This document shows, piece by piece, positions 46,722 to 55,935 of a DNA stretch of 64,000 nt. Location of the stretch: positions 1 through 64,000 of the forward strand of contig CAZIFB010000018.1 of NCBI GenBank assembly GCA_964538915.1, given 5' to 3'. Each line of letters starts with the position of its first letter. The stretch's first letter is position 1. Under the pieces are notes generated by a model. It searched no databases, had not been told where the DNA came from, and worked only from the letters and a program-made list of their open reading frames with translations. This DNA comes from JAEUHQ01 sp964538915 (GTDB lineage: Bacteria > Planctomycetota > UBA1135 > UBA2386). The position numbers and the translations under genes were made by a program.

Positions 46722-49562
46722 ATGAACGAGTACGGCGAAACCTCGGCGCTCGAGCGTGAACCCTCTGCTCGGGTCTTCGGCGACCGGGTGTGGCACACGG
46801 CGGTGGGGATGGTCGCGCTCGCATTGGTCGTCTACCTGCCGGCGGCACTGGGTGCGACCTTCCTGGACTTCGACGACGCGTTCTTCTTCGGTGCCGGCAA
46901 CGAAGTGTTCCGCGACGGGCTCGGCGCCGTGCTCGATCCGTCGCGGCCGATCGCGAACGCGTGGTTGCCCGTGGCGCACGTGTCGTTGTGGCTCGACTGG
47001 CAGCTCGCCGGCGTGGCGCCGCTCTGGGCGCATCTGCATGCGATCCTGTTGCACGGCGCCGCGGCGACCGTGTTGGTGCGCTTCCTGCGAGCACTCGGGG
47101 CGGGGACGGGCGTTGCGCACGCCGCGGGAGCGCTGTTCCTCGTCCACCCGGCGCTCGCCGAATCGGTCGCTTGGGTCAGCGGGCGCAAGGACCTGTTGTC
47201 GGGGCTCTTCACGTTCGCGGCGTTGTGGTGCGTCGTGAGGTGGTGCCGGCGCGGCGGCGCTCTCCCCGTCGTCGGCGCCGCGGTGGCGTCCGCGCTGGCG
47301 ATGTACGCCAAGCCGACCGCGGTCGTGCTGCCGTTCCTCGCCCTGCTCGTCTGCTTTGCCGTGCCCGGCGAACGTCGGCGTTTCCTGTTGCCGCTCCTTC
47401 TCCTCGCGGTCGTGGCGCCGATCGCTTGGCACCACCAGACGATCGCCGCGGCCGAAGGCACCCTCGTCGCGGGCAGCGTCGCCGAGCGCCTGCCCCAGGC
47501 GCCGGGTGCTCTGCTCCACTACACGGCGATGGTGCTGTGGCCGGCCGCCCTCAACGTGCTCCATCCCGAAGTGGACACGTTGGCGCGGTTCCGCGCCGCG
47601 GCCATTCCCGGGGTCGCAGTCGCTCTCCTGCTCGTGCTCGTCGTCGCTGCCGGCCTCCGGCGCCCGCGATGGCGCTTCGTTGCGTTCGGCGCGGGCGCTT
47701 TCTTCGTGGCGCTCCTGCCGTTCAACACGGCGTATCCGGGTTCGTCGATCGCGGCTGCGGACCGCTATCTCTACCTCGCGATTCCCGGTGCAGCGCTCGC
47801 GGTCGCGGCTCTGGCGCGGCTCGTCGCTGGCCCGCGCGGCGTCGTTGCAGCGGCAGCTTTCGTGGTGCCGCTGGCGTTCTTGTGCGGTGCACGAGCCCAC
47901 GACTTCCGCGACGACGAGGCGTTGTGGCAGTCGAGCCTCGCGGTCGAGGAGCAGAACGCCGTCGCGCATCTGAACCTCGTGTATGCCCTCGTGAAACGTG
48001 GCCCTGCCGAGGTCGCCGAGTTGCGCCGTCATCTCGACGCCGCGGTGAAAGCGGCGCGGTACCCGGTGCACGAACTGCGCGCCCGGCAGCTGCTGATGCA
48101 GATCGCGATGCGCGAGGCGGACTACGCGGTCGCCGCGGCGGAAGCGCGCGCTGCGATCGCCGCAGCTGCGGCGCAGCTCGCGCGGGAAACCGGCGAGAAG
48201 AGACGGATCGAAGCACGGGGTCTTCTGCTCGCCGCCCGCCTCGCCGCGTTCGAGCCGCTGCAACTCGCGGGTGACACGGCGGGGGCCGAAGACGCGTGGC
48301 AGCAGGCGAAGGAACTGATCCCGGAGCACCCGGACGTGGTGGCGTTCGGCGCGATGCGCGATCTCGCGGCCGTCGTTCGCGAGCTGCAGCGGAGCGTGGG
48401 CGCGGAGGGCATGCGATGGCTGCCCGAAGACGATCCGCGCGGACTCGCCGCGGATGCAGCGCTCGGCGCGGCACTGCGGAAGAACCCGCGGCACGCGGGC
48501 CTCCTGTGCGCGCAGGGAGCGTGGGAGCGGGTGCGCGACCGAGTTCTGCCTGCGCTTCGCAACTACCGCCTCGCCCAGGAGGCGCAACCCGACTGCGTCG
48601 ACGCCTGGCTCGGTGCGTCGCGGCTCCTGCGCGATCGCGAGAGCTTCGCCGAGGCCGCGGAGTACGCGAAGAAGGGGCTCGCGCATCGGCCCGATCCGTC
48701 GCTGCGTCAGGAGTACGCGATGGCGTTGGCCGGTCAGGGGCGACTCGACGACGCGATCCTGCACCTCGAGGCGTACATGAAGGTGCGGCCGAACGACTCG
48801 GACAGCGCCCGCGTGCTCGCGAACCTGCTCGTCGGGACCGCGTACGACAAGCTCGGCGACTCGTCGACGAAGCCGGCCGACGTGCGGCGGATCGTGGACC
48901 GTGCGTTGGCCTACAACCCGAAGGAGGCGAAGGCGCACCTCGTGCTGGGGCGCCTGCTGCGGCAGGAGCGCGACTTGCCGCGCGCCCTCGAGCACCTCGA
49001 GACCGCGTTCCGCGTACTGCCCGACTTCGACGACGCCCGTCGACAACTCGTCGACTGCCTCGCGGACCTCGGATACCAGCGGATCCTGCAGCGCGACGAC
49101 GAAGGGGCGACGACGGCGTGGTTGCGCTGCCTCGAACTGGCTCCGAAGGACTTCGACGCGGCGGGGATCCGGGCGCAGTTGCAGGCGGTCTGGCGGCGAT
49201 GCGAGGCCCAGGGCGTAGAGCTGGCGGGCAAGGGCGACCTTGCTGGCGCCGTCGCCGCGTTCCGCCGATGCCTCACCATCGATCCGGCACAGCACTGGGC
49301 CGCGTGGTTGCTCGCGTTGGCTTTGCAGAAGGACCCGGCCGCCGACCTCGACGAGCTCGAGCGACTCTGTCGCCAGGCGGTCGCGTGGCAGGAGTCGCAC
49401 CAGCTGGACGGCACCGAGCAGGCACTCCTGCTGGCGACGACGCTCTCACGGCGCGGACGTCTTGACGAAGCGAAGGCCGCGGCGCGCGCGGGGCTCGGGG
49501 CGGCCTCGGCGGATGCGAAACCGCAGATCCTCGCGATGCTGCGCAACCTCGCGGCGGACTGA
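46722..49562 (+). CDS. TMTC-like GT-C membrane protein with TPR domain
   Basis: 946 residues. About ten or more membrane segments fill residues 20-400, with an early DFDDAFF acidic motif typical of GT-C glycosyltransferases and the TMTC-type stretch LVHPALAESVAWVSGRKDLL. The C-terminal ~530 residues are TPR repeats (DDAILHLEAYMKVRPNDS, RALEHLETAFRVLPDFDDA, GDLAGAVAAFRRCLTIDPAQ). Eukaryotic TMTCs transfer mannose from a lipid carrier to proteins; bacterial relatives are uncharacterised. It may glycosylate surface proteins. Start ATG 46722. Confidence 0.85.
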   Translation: MNEYGETSALEREPSARVFGDRVWHTAVGMVALALVVYLPAALGATFLDFDDAFFFGAGNEVFRDGLGAVLDPSRPIANAWLPVAHVSLWLDWQLAGVAPLWAHLHAILLHGAAATVLVRFLRALGAGTGVAHAAGALFLVHPALAESVAWVSGRKDLLSGLFTFAALWCVVRWCRRGGALPVVGAAVASALAMYAKPTAVVLPFLALLVCFAVPGERRRFLLPLLLLAVVAPIAWHHQTIAAAEGTLVAGSVAERLPQAPGALLHYTAMVLWPAALNVLHPEVDTLARFRAAAIPGVAVALLLVLVVAAGLRRPRWRFVAFGAGAFFVALLPFNTAYPGSSIAAADRYLYLAIPGAALAVAALARLVAGPRGVVAAAAFVVPLAFLCGARAHDFRDDEALWQSSLAVEEQNAVAHLNLVYALVKRGPAEVAELRRHLDAAVKAARYPVHELRARQLLMQIAMREADYAVAAAEARAAIAAAAAQLARETGEKRRIEARGLLLAARLAAFEPLQLAGDTAGAEDAWQQAKELIPEHPDVVAFGAMRDLAAVVRELQRSVGAEGMRWLPEDDPRGLAADAALGAALRKNPRHAGLLCAQGAWERVRDRVLPALRNYRLAQEAQPDCVDAWLGASRLLRDRESFAEAAEYAKKGLAHRPDPSLRQEYAMALAGQGRLDDAILHLEAYMKVRPNDSDSARVLANLLVGTAYDKLGDSSTKPADVRRIVDRALAYNPKEAKAHLVLGRLLRQERDLPRALEHLETAFRVLPDFDDARRQLVDCLADLGYQRILQRDDEGATTAWLRCLELAPKDFDAAGIRAQLQAVWRRCEAQGVELAGKGDLAGAVAAFRRCLTIDPAQHWAAWLLALALQKDPAADLDELERLCRQAVAWQESHQLDGTEQALLLATTLSRRGRLDEAKAAARAGLGAASADAKPQILAMLRNLAAD

Positions 49563-49573
49563 ACGGCGCGTCG

Positions 49574-49602
49574 TTGCGCGCGGCCGCAGTGTCCGCTACC
49601 GT
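49574..49602 (+). promoter_or_regulatory. candidate promoter of the 49738 gene
   Basis: TTGCGC, 17 bases, TACCGT, about 135 bases upstream of the ATG at 49738. The -10 box and spacing match the candidate promoter of secretin 2. Confidence 0.35.
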
Positions 49603-49737
49603 CGCCCCTCCTGCGGCTCGGTCGGCCGCACCTGTGCGCGCCCCTTGGTCGGGGCGGGCGCGGCATCTCGTTCCGGTCTCGGTCAGGCGTCCCCGGCGGG
49701 GGCGCGGGGGTGTTTCGTGGTTCGCAAAGCAAGCGAC

Positions 49738-50361
49738 ATGGCGCTGCTGCTCGGTTCCCGCGGGCAGTATCGCGGTCGGTCGTCCGGTTTCGTGCCAACG
49801 CTGCGGCGTCTGGGCGGCGCCGTCCTCCAGTTCGCCGGTGTCGGGCGGTCGAGCAATGCCCGCCGCGGCGAAACCCGCGCCTCGCGCGGTTCGATGGTGT
49901 CCGGCTGGATCGCGCTCGGTGCAGCCGTCGCGTGTTTCGGCGCCGGTTATCTCGTCGGCAACGCGACGGGTGGGCAGGCGACGAAGATCGCCGAGCTCAA
50001 CGCGAACGGCGGCGGCGGACCGGTCGCGCCGGAAGTCCTGGCGGACTTCGATGCGCGGCCGTTGACGAACAACGCGTTCATCGTCGCGGGGTACCTCGGC
50101 TTCGATGCCACGGAGGCAAAGGTCCGCGCCAAGGCCCTCAGCGACTGGCTCCGCGCCGGGCAATCGCTGAACGCCCGCCCGTACGAGTACCCGTCGTCGC
50201 AGGGGAGCTTCTGGGCCGTGGCCGTCTACCACGACGGCGGCGCTTCCGAGACCACGACCCGCGAGCGGCTGCTCGCGCTGCCTGAGGACGTGCCGGACCA
50301 GATCTTCGTGGAGCAACGAAAAAAGACGGCGGGATGGCCGATCTCCGTGCCGATCCGGTAG
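49738..50361 (+). CDS. single-pass membrane protein of unknown function
   Basis: 207 residues from ATG 49738; the start is uncertain because the frame is open upstream. A basic N-terminus (~50 residues, many Arg) precedes one helix (GWIALGAAVACFGAGYLVGNATGG) and a ~130-residue soluble domain: NNAFIVAGYLGFDATEAKVRAKALSDWLRAG, then GSFWAVAVYHDGG, then LPEDVPDQIFVEQ. The soluble part resembles a small alpha/beta domain such as SPOR in outline, but no family was recognised. It ends 37 bases before the small basic protein gene. Confidence 0.65.
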   Translation: MALLLGSRGQYRGRSSGFVPTLRRLGGAVLQFAGVGRSSNARRGETRASRGSMVSGWIALGAAVACFGAGYLVGNATGGQATKIAELNANGGGGPVAPEVLADFDARPLTNNAFIVAGYLGFDATEAKVRAKALSDWLRAGQSLNARPYEYPSSQGSFWAVAVYHDGGASETTTRERLLALPEDVPDQIFVEQRKKTAGWPISVPIR

Positions 50362-50398
50362 ACTCCTCGCCCCCTTTTGCTGCCGAACCCGCACTGCC

Positions 50399-50686
50399 AT
50401 GTCGATCCACAGTAGTTTGAAGGTTGCCGGCGCCGCCGGTGGACAACGCAACGTCTGGACGCGCGCCGAGCGCATCGCCGCCCTGAAGAAAGCTGGCCGT
50501 TGGCAGGAGGGAGATCGCGTCGAAGGCCTGCGCAAGGTGCGCACGTCGTTCAAGACGAAGGCGAAGAAGAAGGCCGACGACGGCGCGGCGAAGCCCGCGG
50601 CTGGTGCGGCCGCTCCGGCTGCCGGTGCGGCTCCCGCGGCGAAGGCCGCGGCTCCCGCGGCAAAGGCCGCGCCGGCGAAGAAGTAG
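50399..50686 (+). CDS. PVC-type small basic protein with Ala/Lys/Pro tail
   Basis: 95 residues. The first ~55 match the small basic protein family of planctomycetes, verrucomicrobia and chlamydiae (MSIHSSLKVAGAAGGQRNVWTRAERI, then WQEGDRVEGLRKVRT), which is probably ribosome-associated; that role is from memory and unproven. The remaining 40 residues are a Lys patch (KTKAKKKADD) and a low-complexity Ala/Pro/Lys tail like a histone H1 tail. The tail is not part of the usual short form (~60 residues) and may bind RNA or DNA. Its presence is strong evidence for a PVC-superphylum host. Confidence 0.9.
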   Translation: MSIHSSLKVAGAAGGQRNVWTRAERIAALKKAGRWQEGDRVEGLRKVRTSFKTKAKKKADDGAAKPAAGAAAPAAGAAPAAKAAAPAAKAAPAKK

Positions 50687-50725
50687 TTCGCTCCGTCGGG
50701 CCCTTTCCCTCCCGTCGAGTCCTGC

Positions 50726-51901
50726 GTGGCGAACGCTCCCCAAGGTTCCGGTCGGCCGGGCGCGTCGTTGTCCGCGCGCGTGCAGGGCATCGAGCCGAGC
50801 GGCATCCGCCGCATCTTCGAGCTCATGGCCACGATGGAGGACCCGATCAATCTGTCGATCGGGCAGCCTCACTACGATCCGCCGGCGGAACTCGTCGAAG
50901 CGGCGTGCCGCGCGATCCGCGACGGGAAGAACCGCTACACGGTCACGCAGGGACTGCCGGAGCTGAACGCGGCGATCCTCGCCGACGTCGAGCATCGGCA
51001 CGGGCGTCGTCCGGAGACATGCTTGCTCACCGCGGGCGTCTCGGGCGGTCTCGTGCTCACCTTCCAGTGTCTGCTCGATCCGGGCGACGAGATCCTGCTG
51101 CCGGATCCCGGCTTCGTGATGTACCGGCACCTCGCGACGCTGTGCGGCGCGAACGTGCGCTACTACGACGTCTATCCAAAGCGCCCCGGCGGGCGCTTCT
51201 CCGTCGATCTCGACGAGATCGAACGGATGTGCAGCGAGAAGACGAAGATCGTGTTCGTCAATTCGCCGAGCAATCCGACCGGCGGCGTCCTCACCCGCGC
51301 CGAGATCGAGGGCGTCTGCCGCATCGCCAACCGCTGCGGTGCGCACGTCGTCAGCGACGAGATCTACGACTTCTTCTGCTACGTGGACGACTACGCGTCG
51401 CCGGTCACGTACGCGGATCGCTGCATCCAGCTCGGCGGCTTCAGCAAGACGTACGGCATCCCCGGCTGGCGCATGGGCTACGCGACCGGTCCGTCTGCGG
51501 TGCTCGATGCGATGAAGACGCTGCAGCAGTTCTCGTTCGTCTGCGCGCCGGCGCCGTTCCAGCACGCGCTGCTCGAGGCGATACCCAGGATCGACCTGCG
51601 GCCGCGGCACACGGAGTATCTCCACAAGCGCGACCTCGTCACGCGATCGCTGCATCCCGTGTACGGCCTGCGTGCACCGGAGGGTTCGTTCTACGCGTTC
51701 CCGCAACTGCCCGTGGTGAACGGCAAGCCGGTCGATGGCGCGAACTTCCTGCAGGCGGCGCTTCAGCAGAAGCTGCTCATCGTGCCGGGGAAGTCGTTCT
51801 CCGCGCGCGACACGCACTTCAGGATCTCGTTCGCTGCCGAGGACGCGGTACTGCAGCGCGGCATCGACGTGCTGAACGACCTCGCGCGCCAGTTCGCGTG
51901 A
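50726..51901 (+). CDS. class I/II PLP-dependent aminotransferase
   Basis: 391 residues from GTG 50726. The fold-type I pattern is complete: INLSIGQPHYDPP near the N-terminus, NSPSNPTGG (179-187), SDEIYDFF (210-217) and the PLP lysine Lys241 in GGFSKTYGIPGWRMGY. Aspartate or aromatic amino acids are likely substrates for this subfamily, but specificity cannot be fixed by eye. queE starts 8 bases after its stop, so the two are probably one transcript. Confidence 0.92.
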   Translation: MANAPQGSGRPGASLSARVQGIEPSGIRRIFELMATMEDPINLSIGQPHYDPPAELVEAACRAIRDGKNRYTVTQGLPELNAAILADVEHRHGRRPETCLLTAGVSGGLVLTFQCLLDPGDEILLPDPGFVMYRHLATLCGANVRYYDVYPKRPGGRFSVDLDEIERMCSEKTKIVFVNSPSNPTGGVLTRAEIEGVCRIANRCGAHVVSDEIYDFFCYVDDYASPVTYADRCIQLGGFSKTYGIPGWRMGYATGPSAVLDAMKTLQQFSFVCAPAPFQHALLEAIPRIDLRPRHTEYLHKRDLVTRSLHPVYGLRAPEGSFYAFPQLPVVNGKPVDGANFLQAALQQKLLIVPGKSFSARDTHFRISFAAEDAVLQRGIDVLNDLARQFA

Positions 51902-51908
51902 TCGGGCG

Positions 51909-52766
51909 ATGGACCTGAAGCGCGCGCTGCAAGGGCTGCAGCAGGCCGAGCGCCGCGACGACGGTGCCAGTCCCATGGCGAAGGCGCCGCTCATCGAGGT
52001 GTTCCACTCGGTGCAAGGTGAGGGGCGCTTCGTCGGCATGCCGATGACGTTCCTCCGCGTCGCGACATGTCCGCTGCGCTGTCTCTACTGCGACACGCCG
52101 CACAGCTACGCGGCGCCGGCGCGTTTCCCGGTGCGCCTCGGCGTTCGCGATCAGCAGGAGCCGAATCCCACGTCCGCCGCGCGTGCCGCGGAGCTCGTGC
52201 GCCTCGTCGTCGCGGCGAACGAGCCTGGCGCCAGGGCGCCTCGGGTCAGCGTCACCGGCGGCGAGCCGCTCGTGTTCCCCGAGTTCGTGCGAGAGTTCGG
52301 CCGGCTCGTCCGCGACAAGGGCATGCGCGTGCACCTGGAGACTGCAGCGGTGCATCCCGACGCACTCACGAAGTGCATCGACCAGGTCGATCACCTGAGC
52401 GCCGACTACAAACTGCCCGAGACGCTTGGAACGCCCGCCGATCCTGCGCTCGTGCTCGCTTCGGGTGCGTCGTTCGGCCCGAGACACCGGCACTGCTGCG
52501 AGATCGCCCTGCGGCGCGGCGCCACGGTCGACGTGAAGATCGTGTTGACCGACCGAGTCGGCGACGCCGCGTTCGAGACCGCGCTCGCGGATCTTCACCC
52601 GCTCCGCGAACGGATCGTGCTGGTGCTCCAACCGGTCACACCGTTCGGCGCCGTGACCCGTTTGCTGCCGCGCCAGGACCTCGAACGCTTCGTGGCAACG
52701 GCCGTGCGTCAGCAGTTCGACGTCCGGGTCCTGCCGCAGGTGCACAAAGCGCTCCAGGTGCCCTGA
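51909..52766 (+). CDS. queE: 7-carboxy-7-deazaguanine synthase (radical SAM)
   Basis: 285 residues from ATG 51909; ATG 51975 would start closer to the family core. The core opens with LIEVFHSVQGEGRFVG, then the radical-SAM triad Cys54-x3-Cys58-x2-Cys61 (CPLRCLYCDT) and VTGGEPLVFPE. QueE turns 6-carboxy-tetrahydropterin into the 7-deazaguanine precursor of queuosine/archaeosine-type bases. The other queuosine genes are not in the window. The ~25-residue N-terminal extension is atypical and supports the later start. Confidence 0.92.
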   Translation: MDLKRALQGLQQAERRDDGASPMAKAPLIEVFHSVQGEGRFVGMPMTFLRVATCPLRCLYCDTPHSYAAPARFPVRLGVRDQQEPNPTSAARAAELVRLVVAANEPGARAPRVSVTGGEPLVFPEFVREFGRLVRDKGMRVHLETAAVHPDALTKCIDQVDHLSADYKLPETLGTPADPALVLASGASFGPRHRHCCEIALRRGATVDVKIVLTDRVGDAAFETALADLHPLRERIVLVLQPVTPFGAVTRLLPRQDLERFVATAVRQQFDVRVLPQVHKALQVP

Positions 52767-52834
52767 CCTCGGTCGCGGTGTCGCACCATCGGGGGAGTGC
52801 CGCTGTGGAGCACGTTCGCTACCCTGTGCCGGCG

Positions 52835-53998
52835 ATGGTCCGGTCGATCCCGTTCGGCGCGTTGCTGTGTGTGTTCACCACCTTCGTCGCGGCGCAGGAC
52901 GTCGTCACCTGTCGTTCTTGCAACAACCACGGGTCGTTCCCGTGTTCGAAGCACGGGAAGTTGTTCGCTCAGGAAGAGGGGCCGGGCACGAAGTTCTGCA
53001 GCGTCGCCACCGAGTGCAAGGCGTGCGGCGGCGCGCTCGTCGTCGACTGCAAGCAGTGCGTCAATGCGACCGTAGAGAGTGCGGCCGCGGACCGGCAGCG
53101 ACTCGCGCGTGAGTGGCTCGAGAAGCGCCGCAAGGCGGTCGACGAGACCGTGGGCAACAAGATGCTGCTGCATCTCGAGACGCCGCACGTGGACCTCGTC
53201 TTCTCCATCAAGCCGCTGATGGTCGGCAAGGAGAAGCTCGACACCCACACGCTGATGCACCTCTACGGTGAGCGCCTCGAGGCCTTTCGCACGCTCTATC
53301 AGCAGACGTTGGAGCTGACCGACGCGGACATGCCGGGTCGTCTGCGGGTCTACCTCTTCCGGGATCAGCACGACCACGGCATCGTCGGCCCGCGCGAAAC
53401 CGGATTCGGCAACGCGACCGCGGTCGGGCTGAAGCAGATGGGACCCGAGTTCGTCTACAGCATGTGGCAGGAGCCGCGCAGTGTGCCCGACGACGAGGCG
53501 TTGCACCGCAACGTCGTGCACCACGTGACGCACCTGCTGAACAGCGAAGTCCTGCCGGTCATGTTCATCGGCAACAAGGGACACGGCTGGATCGACGAAG
53601 GGCTCGCGCACTGGTTCGAGGACAAGGTGACCGGCCGCTGTCTCAACTATTGCTTCGAAGAGGTCCTCACGCAGCCGATGGCCGACTGGAAGGGCGGTCG
53701 CTGGCGCACGCCCGTTCGCCAGTTGCTCGACGCGGGCAAGCTGCCGACGTTCGCGTCGTTCTCGAGCCAGAACACCGACCAGCTGACCTTCGAAGGCCAC
53801 GCGATGGCGTTCGCGTACGTCGACTTCCTCATCGCCACGAAGGGCGGAGCGAAGATGCGCGATCTGCTCCGCGGCGTGAAGAAGGGCCAGCCCGCGCGCG
53901 ACGTGTTGCAGGCTGTCTACGGTTGGAATCCCCTGACGATCGAAGCTCCGTTCCAGCAATGGGTGAAGGACACGTATCCACCGGTCTCGTTGCGCTGA
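52835..53998 (+). CDS. secreted Cys-rich protein with degenerate gluzincin peptidase domain
   Basis: 387 residues. Signal peptide to about residue 20 (FGALLCVFTTFVAAQ), then a Cys-rich module of ~55 residues (CRSC, C, C, CKAC, CKQC), probably a zinc ribbon or DnaJ-like knuckle. The C-terminal domain looks like a peptidase MA/M1-type gluzincin: HHVTH (229-233) at the zinc site and WIDEGLAHWFED with Glu255 as third ligand. The catalytic Glu of HExxH is His230, so hydrolysis is unlikely; zinc binding may remain. Function unknown. Its end overlaps the next gene by 40 bases. Confidence 0.82.
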   Translation: MVRSIPFGALLCVFTTFVAAQDVVTCRSCNNHGSFPCSKHGKLFAQEEGPGTKFCSVATECKACGGALVVDCKQCVNATVESAAADRQRLAREWLEKRRKAVDETVGNKMLLHLETPHVDLVFSIKPLMVGKEKLDTHTLMHLYGERLEAFRTLYQQTLELTDADMPGRLRVYLFRDQHDHGIVGPRETGFGNATAVGLKQMGPEFVYSMWQEPRSVPDDEALHRNVVHHVTHLLNSEVLPVMFIGNKGHGWIDEGLAHWFEDKVTGRCLNYCFEEVLTQPMADWKGGRWRTPVRQLLDAGKLPTFASFSSQNTDQLTFEGHAMAFAYVDFLIATKGGAKMRDLLRGVKKGQPARDVLQAVYGWNPLTIEAPFQQWVKDTYPPVSLR

Positions 53999-55473
53999 CG
54001 TTCGCCGCGCTCGCCGCGTTTTCACCGGCCCAGGGAGTCGCCTACCGCGAGCGCTGGACCTACTTGCATCTCGAGAATCGGCGCCTCGAGGTCCTCGGCG
54101 CACTGCGCGAAAGGCCTGCGGACGTGCGCGCCGACATCGCGCGCATCTTCGCCGAGCCGGTCGAGCACCTCGGTTTCCTCGGTGTTGCGAAAGCGCTCGC
54201 GCGGCTGCGCGACGTGCCTGCGGACGATGCGTTCGCGTATCGCACCGCCGTGTGCGCCTACCTCCTGCCCGAAGTGGCAGACCCCGACGGGAAGAACGAG
54301 GTCTGCCGCGAAGTGAACGTGTCGGTGTTCGTTCCGTCCGCTCTGCGGCGGCCGAAGAGCGTGTCGTTCGACTTCGAGGTTCGCGACCAGGCCGGCCAGT
54401 CGGTGTGGACGGGTGCGCTCGACAGCGATCCCGAGAGCGAAGACGTGCGCCTCGGGCGGGAGTCCGTCCGGGTGCCCGCGGGTTCGCTAGCGGACGGCTC
54501 GTACGAACTCACACTGCGCACGCGCGTCGATGGACATCTGCCGGGCCCCGCCGACCCGGTGCTGCGTTGGCCGATGCACGTGTTGCGTGGATTCCAGGCG
54601 CGCAGCGAAGCCGCGCTCGCCGCGGCGCACGATCTCGCGTCGACGGCCGGTGAACTGCCCGGAGCGCTCCTCGGGGGCGTCGCAGCGCCGGTCGCACGGG
54701 CCCATGCCGGCGAAGCGTTTGCCGGGCGAAGCCGTGCGATCGCGGACCTAGAACGACTCGAACTCGCCTTGGGCAACCTGCGCGCCGGGAAGCCGGTCCT
54801 GTCGGGCATGAGTGGGGATGTGCCGTGCGCCCTGCCGACCGGCGAAGAGCCGCTCGCTTGCGTGCTGCGGCGCCGCGGCGAACGGGACGGCGAACTGCCG
54901 CGCCCGCTCGTGGTGTTTGCCGGAGCCGCGCCGTCGTACGACGCGGGAGCTGCGCGGCCGATCGCGCCGACCAGTCGGTCGCCGGTGTGGCTCGCGATGG
55001 AGCTGCCGACGTTCGGTGCAGGAGACGCTTTCGACGTCGTGTTCCTCGAGTCGCCAGGCGGTGGGCGCGACTACGGCCGGCACCTCGTGGCCGCGATCGA
55101 CCGATGCAGGGACGTGATGCACACCGGGGATCGGCCCGTCGTGCTCGTTTGCGATCGAGAGTCGGCTTCGGTCGCCGGACTGCGGATCGACGTCCTGCGC
55201 CAGCGTCTGGCGGGGCTCGTGCTGGTGGGTTCGGGCGGCATGGCCACGAAGTCACTGGAAGGGCTCGGCGACTTCCCCGTTCGGCTGCTGCCTCTCCGCG
55301 GACACGCGGGCAGCGGCAACATCGAGAGCGTGCTGGCGTGGGTGCGTTCGCGCGGCGACACGTGGCGTGGTGACGTCACCCTGCTCGGCAACGGCGATTT
55401 CCCCTGGCCCTTCGGCGTGCCGCTCGCGGGATCGGAGATCGCGGCGTTCGTGGCCAGCGTCTTCCGCCGCTGA
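53959..55473 (+). CDS. secreted protein of unknown function
   Basis: 504 residues from ATG 53959, inside the end of the previous gene; no Shine-Dalgarno sequence is visible, so the exact start is uncertain. The signal region is GLVALTFAALAAFSPAQG. A helical segment to ~100 is followed by a beta domain (VCREVNVSVFVPSALRRPKSVSFDFEV), helices to ~270, then an alpha/beta region (PLVVFAGAAPSYDAG, DRPVVLVCDRESASVAG, LAGLVLVGSGGMA) resembling an alpha/beta-hydrolase core. A nucleophile elbow is not evident. Same strand and overlap imply co-expression with the Cys-rich protein. Confidence 0.72.
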   Translation: MGEGHVSTGLVALTFAALAAFSPAQGVAYRERWTYLHLENRRLEVLGALRERPADVRADIARIFAEPVEHLGFLGVAKALARLRDVPADDAFAYRTAVCAYLLPEVADPDGKNEVCREVNVSVFVPSALRRPKSVSFDFEVRDQAGQSVWTGALDSDPESEDVRLGRESVRVPAGSLADGSYELTLRTRVDGHLPGPADPVLRWPMHVLRGFQARSEAALAAAHDLASTAGELPGALLGGVAAPVARAHAGEAFAGRSRAIADLERLELALGNLRAGKPVLSGMSGDVPCALPTGEEPLACVLRRRGERDGELPRPLVVFAGAAPSYDAGAARPIAPTSRSPVWLAMELPTFGAGDAFDVVFLESPGGGRDYGRHLVAAIDRCRDVMHTGDRPVVLVCDRESASVAGLRIDVLRQRLAGLVLVGSGGMATKSLEGLGDFPVRLLPLRGHAGSGNIESVLAWVRSRGDTWRGDVTLLGNGDFPWPFGVPLAGSEIAAFVASVFRR

Positions 55474-55485
55474 CCGGTATCGGGC

Positions 55486-55935
55486 TCAGTCCGACTCGCG
55501 GAGGAACTCGCGGACCACCTGTACGAGGTCGCGCGGCTTGACGGGCTTCTCGACCCAGAGACCCGGCCACAGTTCCGCCGACGTGAGGCCGGCTTGGGAC
55601 CGCGAACTGCCCGAGACCACGACCACCGGCAGGTCGATGTGGCCGTCGGCGCGCAGTCTCCGCACGACGTCCGCTCCGGAGACGGTGGGGAGGCTCATGT
55701 CGAGCACGACGAGCGTCGGAGCGCGATCGTGCAAACGTCGCAGAGCCTGCAGACCGTCGCGGGCGACTTCGACTTCGTGACCGTCGCGGGACAACGCACG
55801 AGCGAACACCTCCGCCGTGAGCGGCTCGTCCTCGACGAGCAGCACGCGGCTGCCGCGCTGCCGCCGCGGCTTGTCCTTCGTTCGTTGTGGGACCAGCGCG
55901 GTCTCGTGCGCCGGTTGCATCGTGGTGGGTGACAT
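55486..55935 (-). CDS. stand-alone response-regulator receiver protein
   Basis: 149 residues. AAGGAG 8 bases before ATG 55935 fixes the start. After a ~28-residue polar leader comes a complete receiver domain: LLVEDEP acidic pair, phospho-acceptor Asp in LVVLDMSLPTVSGADV, Thr/Ser in VVVVSGSS and Lys in WVEKPVKP. There is no output domain, so it acts by protein contact, as CheY or a phosphorelay shuttle does. No histidine kinase is nearby. Confidence 0.92.
   Translation of the reverse strand: MSPTTMQPAHETALVPQRTKDKPRRQRGSRVLLVEDEPLTAEVFARALSRDGHEVEVARDGLQALRRLHDRAPTLVVLDMSLPTVSGADVVRRLRADGHIDLPVVVVSGSSRSQAGLTSAELWPGLWVEKPVKPRDLVQVVREFLRESD

Noticed and set aside
44490..49400. A 1636-codon open frame on the minus strand
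   Set aside because: It lies antisense to the TMTC-like gene, and its translation is Arg/Ala-rich low-complexity with no motif. In GC-rich DNA the antisense frame of a real gene often stays open.
50138..52039. A 633-codon minus-strand frame opposite the aminotransferase region
   Set aside because: Shadow of the plus-strand genes, no recognisable sequence or start context.
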